DNA from: Actinomycetes bacterium
Lineage (GTDB): Bacteria; Actinomycetota; Actinomycetes; Actinomycetales; Beutenbergiaceae
Direction: 5' to 3'
Length of the DNA: 12,140 bases
NCBI GenBank assembly: GCA_021793935.1
Contig: JAJYRV010000025.1
Coordinates: forward strand, 1,315-13,454
Shown here piece after piece: positions 6,961 to 12,140 of this stretch. The stretch's first letter is position 1. Each line of letters begins with the position of its first letter. The position numbers and the translations under genes were made by a program. The notes beneath the pieces are model-generated. The model worked only from the letters and a program-made list of their open reading frames with translations, did no database searches and was not told the origin of the DNA.

Positions 6961-8219
6961 AGGAAGCCGCGCACGATCGGGTCGAGCTGATCGAACTCGA
7001 TCAAGAAGCCATCGTGCCCATAGGCGGAGGTGACTTCCACGTACTCCCCGCCGGTCCCCTCCGCGATCGCCTTCGCCTGCTCCGCGGGGAACAGCCGATC
7101 GGAGCTCACCCCGACCGACAGCACTCGGGCAGTGATCCCCGCAAGCGCCGCGTCCACCCCGCCCCGGTTGCGCCCGAGGTCATGGGTGAGCATCGTGTGG
7201 GTGAGGATCACGTAGGAGTTCGCGTCGAACCGGCGGGCAAGTTTGCCGCCGTGATAGTCGAGGTAGGACTGGACGGCGAATCGGCCCTGCCCGCCGATCG
7301 GCTCTTCCCCGCCCTGGGGCAGGCGGCCGAACCGCTCATCGAACTCCACCGCTGAGCGGTAGGTGGTGTGGGCGATCTGGCGAGCGATCCCGAGCCCGAC
7401 GTGGGGACCGTCGTTGTCCGCCGCGTCGTAATAGTCCCCGCCGCGGTACTTGGGATCGCCTTGGATCGCGAGGATCTGCGGGTGCGCCCACGCGATCTGA
7501 TCCCCGGAGGTCTGGGCAGCCGTCGCGATCGCGAGGACCGCGCCGACCCGGCTGGGGTACCCAGCTGCCCATTCGAGTGCCCGGTGCCCGCCAACGGACC
7601 CGCCGACCACGGCGTGCCAGCGAAAAATCCCGAGCCGATCGGCGAGTTCGGCCTCCGCGGCGACCTGATCGCGCGTGGTGAGGAAGGGGAAACGCGACCC
7701 CCAAGGCGAACCATTGGGGGAGGCGGACGCGGGTCCGGTCGATCCCTGGCACCCGCCGAGAACGTTCGGGGCGACCACGAAGTACCGATCGGTATCGATC
7801 GCCTTCCCCGGACCCACGAGGTCACTCCACCAGCCCGCGCTCAGGTGCCCCTCCTCGGCGTCCCCGAGCACGTGGGAGTCGCCCGTGAGCGCGTGCAGGA
7901 TGAGGACGGCGTTCGATGCATCCGCATTGAGCTCGCCCCAGGTTTCATAGGCCATCGTGACGGCGGGAAGTTGGCCGCCCGCCTCCAGGTACAGCGAGCC
8001 AAGATCGATGAACTGCCGATTCCCCACAGGCGCACCGGGCTGCCACGCCGCTGAGGCGGGGATCCGCTCGGGGAGCCGGTGCGGGCGCGCAGGGTGGCGC
8101 ACCGGGCGGGGGCCCGCCGGGGCGGGCGGGGCGCCCCGGTCGGCGGTGGAGACGGGCATGAGGGCGTGACTGCGAACAGGGGTGGCGGGCCTGGCCTCGT
8201 CGTCAAATCGGAAGTTCAT
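6948..8219 (-). CDS. metX: homoserine O-acetyltransferase (MetX)
   Basis: Transfers an acyl group from acetyl-CoA (or succinyl-CoA in some members) to homoserine, activating it for sulfhydrylation in methionine synthesis; cytoplasmic. An alpha/beta-hydrolase fold of 423 residues. Seen: HALTGDSH (109-116), nucleophile elbow GGSVGG with S208, acid D374 (SSDRLFP) and base H402 (YGHDGF), plus NVLGGCQGSTGP (152-163), a family hallmark. AAGGAGG just upstream fixes the ATG at 8219, giving an N-terminal Pro/Arg/Ala-rich extension of about 50 residues before the fold begins near residue 65. It lies 53 bases after metY in the same direction, an operon for the O-acyl-homoserine route. Acetyl versus succinyl specificity cannot be judged from this reading. 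Confidence 0.95.
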   Translation of the reverse strand: MNFRFDDEARPATPVRSHALMPVSTADRGAPPAPAGPRPVRHPARPHRLPERIPASAAWQPGAPVGNRQFIDLGSLYLEAGGQLPAVTMAYETWGELNADASNAVLILHALTGDSHVLGDAEEGHLSAGWWSDLVGPGKAIDTDRYFVVAPNVLGGCQGSTGPASASPNGSPWGSRFPFLTTRDQVAAEAELADRLGIFRWHAVVGGSVGGHRALEWAAGYPSRVGAVLAIATAAQTSGDQIAWAHPQILAIQGDPKYRGGDYYDAADNDGPHVGLGIARQIAHTTYRSAVEFDERFGRLPQGGEEPIGGQGRFAVQSYLDYHGGKLARRFDANSYVILTHTMLTHDLGRNRGGVDAALAGITARVLSVGVSSDRLFPAEQAKAIAEGTGGEYVEVTSAYGHDGFLIEFDQLDPIVRGFLNEA

Positions 8220-8272
8220 GGTGCCTCCTTGCCTGGGCGGGAATCCTCGGCGCTGATCCTGACTCGTTCTCG

Positions 8273-9613
8273 TTAGGCGGTCGCGGTGACTTCTTCGGTG
8301 ACGGCCGCGGCGGCTGCGAAGCCGATGCGCAGGTCTTCGAGGATGTCGTCGATGTGTTCGATCCCGACGGCAAGGCGCACGAGCCCCGGGCCGGCGCCGG
8401 CGGCCTCCTGCTCTTCCGCAGTCAGTTGCGAGTGGGTGGTCGAGGCGGGGTGGATGACGAGCGAACGCACATCGCCGATGTTGGCGACGAGGGAGTGCAG
8501 TTCGAGGGCGTTGACGAACGCCTTGCCCGCTTCCAGTCCGCCGGCGATCTCGAAGGAGATCACCGCACCGGAACCCTTCGGGGCGTACTTCTGCGCGAGC
8601 TCGTAGTACGGGCTGGAGGGGAGGGAAGCCCACTGGATGGACTCCACTTGCTCATGCCCGTCGAGGAAGGCCGCCACCTTGTGGGTGTTCTCGATGTGGC
8701 GCTCGACCCGCAGCGAGAGGGTCTCGATCCCCTGGGCGATGAGGAACGCGTTGAAGGGTGCCACCGCCGGACCGAGGTCGCGCAGGAGCTGCGCGCGCGC
8801 CTTGAGGATATAGGAGAGGTTCGCCCCGAACGCGCTGTCAACGCCGAGGTCCCGGGCGTAGGTGAGACCGTGGTAGCTCGGGTCCGGGGTGTTGAACCCG
8901 GGGAAGCGCTCGGGGTACTGCCCGTAGTCGAACGATCCGCCGTCAACGATGACCCCGGCGATGGAGTTGCCGTGCCCGCCGAGGTATTTCGTGGCCGAGT
9001 GGACGACGACGTCGGCGCCCCAGTCCAGCGGACGCAGCAGGTACGGGGTGCCCACCGTGTTGTCGACGATGAGCGGCACGCCGAAGTCGTGCGCGACGGC
9101 GGCAACGGCCTCGATGTCGAGAATGTCGCCCTTGGGGTTCGGGATGGATTCGCCGAAGAAGAGCTTCGTGTTGTCCTGGATCGCGCTGCGCCACGATTCG
9201 GGATCCTCGGGGTTATCGACGAAGGTCACCTGGATGCCGAGCTTGGGAAGGGTGTGTGCGAAGAGGTTGTAGGTCCCGCCGTAGAGGGAGGGGGAGGCGA
9301 CGAGGTGGTCGCCGGCTTCGGCAATGTTGACGATCGCGAGGAATTCTGCCGATTGGCCGGAGGCGACGAGCAGCGCACCCACGCCCCCTTCGAGTGAGGC
9401 GAGGCGATCCTCCACCACCTGCTGGGTGGGGTTGGTGATCCGCGTGTAAATCGGGCCGAGGTCGGACAGGGCGAACCGGTTCGCCGCCTCGTCGGTGTCT
9501 TTGAAGACGTAGGACGTCGTCTGGTAGATCGGCAGCGCTCGCGCCCCGGTCTCCGCGTCGGGGGTCTGGCCCGCATGGATCTGCCGGGTTTCGAAGTTCC
9601 AGTTGGTGGTCAT
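8273..9613 (-). CDS. metY: O-acetylhomoserine sulfhydrylase (MetY)
   Basis: A PLP enzyme that makes homocysteine from O-acetylhomoserine and sulfide, using the product of the adjacent metX. The 446 residues belong to the Cys/Met metabolism class: ETRQIHAGQ (8-16), PIYQTTSYVF (28-37), GPIYTRITNPT (53-63), VASGQSAE (83-90) for the cofactor phosphate, DNTVGTPYL (184-192) with the PLP-ring Asp184, SATKYLGGHG (206-215) with Schiff-base Lys209, and a family-typical end HPASTTHSQL (388-397). Length matches MetY (about 430) and exceeds cystathionine enzymes (about 390). I chose ATG 9613, with AGGAG 7 bases upstream, over an in-frame ATG 57 bases earlier whose added residues do not look like this family. 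It is preceded by an unusual leader. Confidence 0.96.
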   Translation of the reverse strand: MTTNWNFETRQIHAGQTPDAETGARALPIYQTTSYVFKDTDEAANRFALSDLGPIYTRITNPTQQVVEDRLASLEGGVGALLVASGQSAEFLAIVNIAEAGDHLVASPSLYGGTYNLFAHTLPKLGIQVTFVDNPEDPESWRSAIQDNTKLFFGESIPNPKGDILDIEAVAAVAHDFGVPLIVDNTVGTPYLLRPLDWGADVVVHSATKYLGGHGNSIAGVIVDGGSFDYGQYPERFPGFNTPDPSYHGLTYARDLGVDSAFGANLSYILKARAQLLRDLGPAVAPFNAFLIAQGIETLSLRVERHIENTHKVAAFLDGHEQVESIQWASLPSSPYYELAQKYAPKGSGAVISFEIAGGLEAGKAFVNALELHSLVANIGDVRSLVIHPASTTHSQLTAEEQEAAGAGPGLVRLAVGIEHIDDILEDLRIGFAAAAAVTEEVTATA

Positions 9614-9614
9614 G

Positions 9615-9674
9615 TCATTTCTCCTGAAGGTCTTGCGGGATGACATGGCCCAGCGCGCGCTGATACTCATCCAT
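9615..9674 (-). CDS. possible 19-codon upstream ORF coupled to metY
   Basis: ATG at 9674 opens MDEYQRALGHVIPQDLQEK, ending in a TGA that lies one base before the metY ATG. The metY ribosome site is inside its last codons, a layout typical of translational coupling. A weak AGGGATGG precedes it. The same frame is open, without a normal start codon, back to a stop at 9831-9833, so this could also be the tail of a decayed gene. It has no run of Met or Cys. Protein-like composition is the only support for translation. Confidence 0.3.
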   Translation of the reverse strand: MDEYQRALGHVIPQDLQEK

Positions 9675-9677
9675 CCC
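9638..9677 (-). promoter_or_regulatory. stem-loop in the metY leader
   Basis: In the transcript GGATGA (9672-9667) pairs with TCATCC (9643-9638). An alternative register GGGATG (9677-9672) / CATCCC (9642-9637) is equally good. Inside the loop lies the perfect palindrome CAGCGCGCGCTG (9651-9662). The structure ends 24 bases before the metY start, close to the ribosome site, so it could influence translation. It does not match a SAM riboswitch that I recognise. Confidence 0.35.
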
Positions 9678-9801
9678 TAAGTCGGTGTGGATCGCAGCAC
9701 GCTCAACCTGCCCGGCGGTGATGCTCTGCGCCCTTCTGCAATTTCCGTGTGCCAGAGCGGCGGGATCGGTCAGCAGGAACTGGGCAGCATGAACGTGCGT
9801 A

Positions 9802-9825
9802 TCAGCGGCACATTCGTAGGAACAT
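9802..9825 (-). CDS. possible leader peptide MFLRMCR before metY
   Basis: A seven-residue frame, MFLRMCR then TGA, begins about 3-4 bases after the predicted start of the metY transcript, so it could be translated as a leaderless peptide, which is common in actinobacteria. Two Met and one Cys in seven residues is notable ahead of a methionine gene and would suit attenuation by sulfur amino acid supply. Its short length makes chance a serious alternative. Confidence 0.2.
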   Translation of the reverse strand: MFLRMCR

Positions 9826-9834
9826 GCCCCTCAC

Positions 9835-9861
9835 ATTAGAGCGACTCCTCCCGAACGCCAA
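9835..9861 (-). promoter_or_regulatory. candidate promoter for metYX
   Basis: Read on the minus strand: TTGGCG (9861-9856, 4/6 to TTGACA), a 15-base spacer, and TCTAAT (9840-9835, 5/6 to TATAAT). The spacer is short. If used, it gives a leader of about 215 bases before metY, long enough for regulation by RNA structure or upstream translation. Confidence 0.35.
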
Positions 9862-9964
9862 ATGGTGTCCGAATAGTGGACGACGGCGCGGCCGGGGTCG
9901 CGGGGCAGCTCCCCTTCCCGCCCCTCGCTCGGGCGGCGCCCGGAATTTGGGACTGGTGTTAAAA

Positions 9965-10007
9965 ATGTGAAAGATGTGATTTATGGGGCTCGTGTTCACA
10001 AATGTGA
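9965..10007 (+). promoter_or_regulatory. repeated ATGTGA boxes, candidate regulator site for the NlpC/P60 gene
   Basis: ATGTGA occurs at 9965-9970, 9974-9979 (a 9-base period) and 10002-10007. The third copy forms the perfect inverted repeat TCACA-AA-TGTGA (9996-10007). The half-sites resemble CRP/GlxR half-sites (TGTGA/TCACA), but the usual N6 spacing is absent. The tandem pair also recalls the direct-repeat sites of MtrA, a regulator of wall hydrolases in this phylum. Assignment is open. Confidence 0.4.
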
Positions 10008-10023
10008 GAGTCTCTAGTACCGT
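9995..10023 (+). promoter_or_regulatory. candidate promoter of the NlpC/P60 gene
   Basis: TTCACA (9995-10000, 5/6 to TTGACA), a 17-base spacer, and TACCGT (10018-10023), which fits only the loose TANNNT actinobacterial -10. Transcription would start near 10030, leaving about 40 bases before the GTG. The inverted repeat TCACA-AA-TGTGA overlaps the -35, so a protein bound there would likely block or alter expression. Confidence 0.35.
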
Positions 10024-10070
10024 TACCGAAGACTGCTATGCCCGACTGCACGTGACGAGGAGAGTAATCG

Positions 10071-11474
10071 GTGAGACCTAGACGGTTGCTGGCGATCGGC
10101 GCGACAGCGCTCGCCGGCATTCTCGTGGCACCTGCGGCTCTCGCGGTCCCCTCCGAGGATGACATTGACGCGGTTCGGGGCGAGGCCGAGGCCACCCGAG
10201 CGCTCGTCTCCGAGATCGAGGTTGACCTCGCGCGCACGAGTGCGGAGTACGACGCCGCGATGGAGCGGGTGCAGGTCGCCGCGGAGGAATACAACTCTGC
10301 CCAAGAGGCGCTCAACGAAGCTGAAGCCGAGGCGAAGGACGCCCAGGACGAACTCACCGAGGCCCTCGCAGACCTGGATGAGGCGCGGGCGCTCGTGGCG
10401 GGCATCGCCACCTCCGCCTACCGCAACGGCGGGAACTTCAGCCAGCTCTCGCTGTTCCTGGAGTCGGACGGGATCTCCGAGGCGATTTCCTCGGCGAACA
10501 CCTACTCCATCCTCGGCACCCACGCCGATGGCGCTGAACAACAGCTCGACGCCGCCACGCTCGCGGCCGACACGGCGAAGGAGCGGGCGGAGGAGGCCGT
10601 CGCAGATCAGGAAGCGGCAGCTGAGGACCTGAAGGCCGCCCACGCGCAGACGACGTTGGAAGCAGAGGCTGCCCAAGAGGCGATGGACGCGACCTCCGCG
10701 GAGCGCGACGCTCTCCTGGGGCGGTTGGCGGATCTTCGCAACACCACCGTCGAGATGGAGCAGGAGCGCCAGGAACACCTCGATGAGCAGCGCCGGGAGC
10801 GGGAGAACCGCGCCGCGCAGGCCGAAGCCGAGCGCGCCGAACAGCAGCAGGAGGAATCGGAGCAGGCCTCTCCTGAGCCGTCGTCTGAACCATCGCCGTC
10901 GAGCGAGCCTTCGTCGAGCCCCTCGGCGAGTCCATCGGCCACGCCCACGAGTTCGCCCTCCCCGACCTCCTCGCCCTCCCCGACCCAGACAGCCTCGCCG
11001 TCGCCTACCCCGACGAGCACCCCGTCGCCGTCGCCGACGGCGGATGCGCCCAAACCCAAACCCAAGCCGAAGCCGAAACCGGATCCCAAGCCCAAGCCGC
11101 CGGAGTCCTCCAGCGCCGGCGCAACGGCGCTCGCCTGGGCGAAGACCCAGATCGGCAAGCCATACGTGTGGGGAAGCGCTGGTCCCAACTCGTATGACTG
11201 CTCGGGTCTGACCCAGGCCGCGTTCGCCCAGGCGGGAGTGAACCTGCCACGCAACTCCGGCGCACAGTACAACGTGGGCACGAAGGTGTCGGTGAACAAC
11301 ATGAAGCCCGGCGACCTGGTCTTCTACTCCAACAACGGTTCTCCCAGCGGGATCTACCACGTCGCGATCTACGCGGGCAACGGGATGCGGCTGCACGCGC
11401 CGAGCCCGGGCAAGACCGTCGAACTCGTGCCGATGTGGTGGGCGAACGTGTTACCCAGCGCCGTGCGGATCTAA
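10071..11474 (+). CDS. secreted NlpC/P60 peptidoglycan endopeptidase (RipA-like)
   Basis: A 467-residue exported wall hydrolase expected to cut the stem peptide of peptidoglycan, typically D-Glu to the third-position diamino acid, during daughter-cell separation. Order: Sec signal peptide 1-25 (RPRR, hydrophobic core, ALA cleavage site), Glu/Ala-rich coiled coil about 28-262 broken by a helical-hairpin-like part near 110-150, a Ser/Pro/Thr linker 268-326, Lys-Pro repeats 327-343, and the NlpC/P60 domain 350-467. Catalytic residues are C377 (YDCSGLTQ), H430 (YHVAIY) and H442 (LHAPSPG). GTG 10071 has GAGGAGAG (10057-10064) upstream. The coiled coil may hold the enzyme inactive or bind an activator such as FtsEX, by analogy with RipC-type and PcsB-type proteins. 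Single gene, convergent with ppa. Confidence 0.94.
   Translation: MRPRRLLAIGATALAGILVAPAALAVPSEDDIDAVRGEAEATRALVSEIEVDLARTSAEYDAAMERVQVAAEEYNSAQEALNEAEAEAKDAQDELTEALADLDEARALVAGIATSAYRNGGNFSQLSLFLESDGISEAISSANTYSILGTHADGAEQQLDAATLAADTAKERAEEAVADQEAAAEDLKAAHAQTTLEAEAAQEAMDATSAERDALLGRLADLRNTTVEMEQERQEHLDEQRRERENRAAQAEAERAEQQQEESEQASPEPSSEPSPSSEPSSSPSASPSATPTSSPSPTSSPSPTQTASPSPTPTSTPSPSPTADAPKPKPKPKPKPDPKPKPPESSSAGATALAWAKTQIGKPYVWGSAGPNSYDCSGLTQAAFAQAGVNLPRNSGAQYNVGTKVSVNNMKPGDLVFYSNNGSPSGIYHVAIYAGNGMRLHAPSPGKTVELVPMWWANVLPSAVRI
10872..11099 (+). repeat. low-complexity Ser/Pro/Thr and Lys-Pro repeat region
   Basis: Within the NlpC/P60 gene. 10872-11048 codes a Ser-Pro-Thr tract (residues 268-326), and 11049-11099 codes alternating Lys-Pro (residues 327-343), written with AAACCC/AAGCCG units. 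Such tracts span the wall or bind its anionic polymers, and are prone to length change between strains by slippage. Confidence 0.8.
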
Positions 11475-11489
11475 CGCTCAACCGACGAA

Positions 11490-11530
11490 GAACCCCGTTG
11501 CACCGGGTGTCCCTCGGCGCAACGGGGTTC
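11490..11530. terminator. 12-bp-stem hairpin, bidirectional terminator between NlpC/P60 gene and ppa
   Basis: GAACCCCGTTGC (11490-11501) and GCAACGGGGTTC (11519-11530) are perfect inverted repeats around a 17-base loop, starting 16 bases after the hydrolase stop codon. There is no long T-tract, as is usual in this phylum. It is placed to end the hydrolase transcript and, read the other way, that of ppa. Confidence 0.85.
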
Positions 11531-11604
11531 GTTGTGAACGTGGGGTCTGCCGCAGCGCTCGTCGAACCGGGCGGGGCTCGCCGAACTGGGCGGGACCCTG
11601 GAAT

Positions 11605-12123
11605 TCAGTCGAGCTTGGGAGCGGTGGCGTGGTTGGGGATACCGGCGTCCTTCGCCCGATCGAAGGAGCGGCGGATCTCCGCCTCGGCATCCTCGCGGCC
11701 GACCCAGTGGGCGCCCTCAACAGACTTGCCGGGCTCGAGGTCCTTGTACACCTCGAAGAAGTGCTGGATCTCGAGGCGGTGGAATTCCGATACATCGTCG
11801 ATATCGCTGCGCCAGGAGGCCCGCTGGTCGCCCTTGGGGACGCACAGGACCTTGTCGTCCCCACCGGCTTCGTCGCGCATGCGGAACATCCCCAGCGCGC
11901 GGCACCGGATGAGGCAACCGGGGAAGGTGGGTTCCTCCAGGAGGACGAGGGCGTCGAGCGGGTCGCCGTCCTCCCCCAGTGTTCCTTCAATGAACCCGTA
12001 ATCGTCCGGGTACCGGGTTGAGGTGAACAGCATCCGGTCCAAGCGGATGCGCCCCGTTTCGTGGTCAACCTCGTACTTGTTTCGTTGACCCTTGGGGATC
12101 TCGATCGTGACGTCGAACTCCAC
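11605..12123 (-). CDS. ppa: inorganic pyrophosphatase, family I
   Basis: Hydrolyses pyrophosphate to phosphate in the cytoplasm, pulling nucleotide, tRNA-charging and polymer synthesis forward; Mg2+-dependent. 172 residues, the standard bacterial length (about 160-175). Seen: [14 protein letters not shown] (7-20) with Lys/Glu substrate contacts, RYPDDYGFI (37-45), signature DGDPLD (52-57) giving metal ligands D52, D54 and D57, DDK (89-91) and VPKGD (95-99), and [13 protein letters not shown] (121-133). The start is a GTG at 12123 with GAGGA upstream, near the window edge. The promoter is outside. It converges on the wall hydrolase across a strong hairpin. Confidence 0.97.
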   Translation of the reverse strand: MEFDVTIEIPKGQRNKYEVDHETGRIRLDRMLFTSTRYPDDYGFIEGTLGEDGDPLDALVLLEEPTFPGCLIRCRALGMFRMRDEAGGDDKVLCVPKGDQRASWRSDIDDVSEFHRLEIQHFFEVYKDLEPGKSVEGAHWVGREDAEAEIRRSFDRAKDAGIPNHATAPKLD

Positions 12124-12140
12124 AGTCTTCCTCTTCTAGT

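Larger units (their letters stand above)
9862..10070. other. intergenic region upstream of the NlpC/P60 gene
   Basis: Between the metY promoter candidate and the wall hydrolase gene. 9880-9945 is very GC-rich with no clear signal. From about 9946 the sequence becomes AT-rich (short A-runs and repeated ATGTGA), as expected of a regulated promoter. A minus-strand frame across 9802-9999 translates to Arg/Pro-rich sequence and is not credible as a gene. Confidence 0.5.

Noticed and set aside
8354..9397. 347-codon plus-strand open frame over metY
   Set aside because: Mirror of metY codon bias; Val/Gly/Glu/Arg-rich with no domain.
9614..9835. SAM riboswitch (SAM-I or SAM-IV type) upstream of metY
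   Set aside because: Position and leader length would fit, but I could not find the conserved core sequences of those classes; kept only as a generic structured leader.
10872..11099. Direct repeats as a CRISPR-like or tandem-repeat array
   Set aside because: Repeats are codon-level Ser-Pro and Lys-Pro units within an open gene, with no spacers.
10023..11396. 457-codon minus-strand open frame over the NlpC/P60 gene
   Set aside because: Arg/Gly/Leu low-complexity caused by the Glu/Ala and Ser/Pro codons on the other strand; the plus-strand gene has signal peptide and catalytic residues.

Overview
The window looks like a chromosomal segment of a high-GC Gram-positive bacterium (Actinomycetota). 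The evidence is the high G+C content with strong GC bias at third codon positions, frequent GTG/TTG starts behind clear GGAGG-type ribosome binding sites, a DUF222/HNH (13E12-type) endonuclease, a RipA-like NlpC/P60 wall hydrolase, and a small protein ending in Cys-Cys-stop of a kind I associate with actinobacteria. I cannot name the genus. I see no rRNA, tRNA, CRISPR array, insertion sequence or prophage.

Layout. 1-588 (-) is the N-terminal part of a ketopantoate-reductase-family gene cut by the window edge. A 181-base divergent region with a 17-bp palindrome separates it from a compact + strand operon: cstA (770-2476), a 91-residue protein ending in Cys-Cys (2488-2763), and an ArsA/Get3-type ATPase (2754-3740) whose GTG start lies inside the last codons of the small gene. 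Facing it is a DUF222/HNH endonuclease gene (3809-5575, -) with a recognisable promoter. After a 325-base gap comes a Gfo/Idh/MocA oxidoreductase (5901-6899, +), which converges on the methionine operon metY-metX (9613 to 6948, -). A hairpin formed partly by the last metX codons lies between them. A 457-base intergenic region holds the metY leader and the promoter region of a secreted NlpC/P60 endopeptidase (10071-11474, +). That gene converges on inorganic pyrophosphatase ppa (11605-12123, -) across a perfect 12-bp-stem hairpin.

How the genes work together. MetX O-acylates homoserine and MetY replaces the acyl group with sulfide to give homocysteine, the direct sulfhydrylation route. CstA is a pyruvate/peptide carrier. 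In enterobacteria its relatives sit next to a small protein that, as I recall, also ends in Cys-Cys. Here a different-looking small protein with the same ending links cstA to an ArsA-like ATPase that lacks the usual metal-binding cysteines. This three-gene unit is the best candidate in the window for an incompletely described system. The second is the metY leader: a possible near-leaderless peptide with two Met and one Cys, plus an upstream ORF ending one base before the metY start. Everything else is ordinary housekeeping or accessory content.
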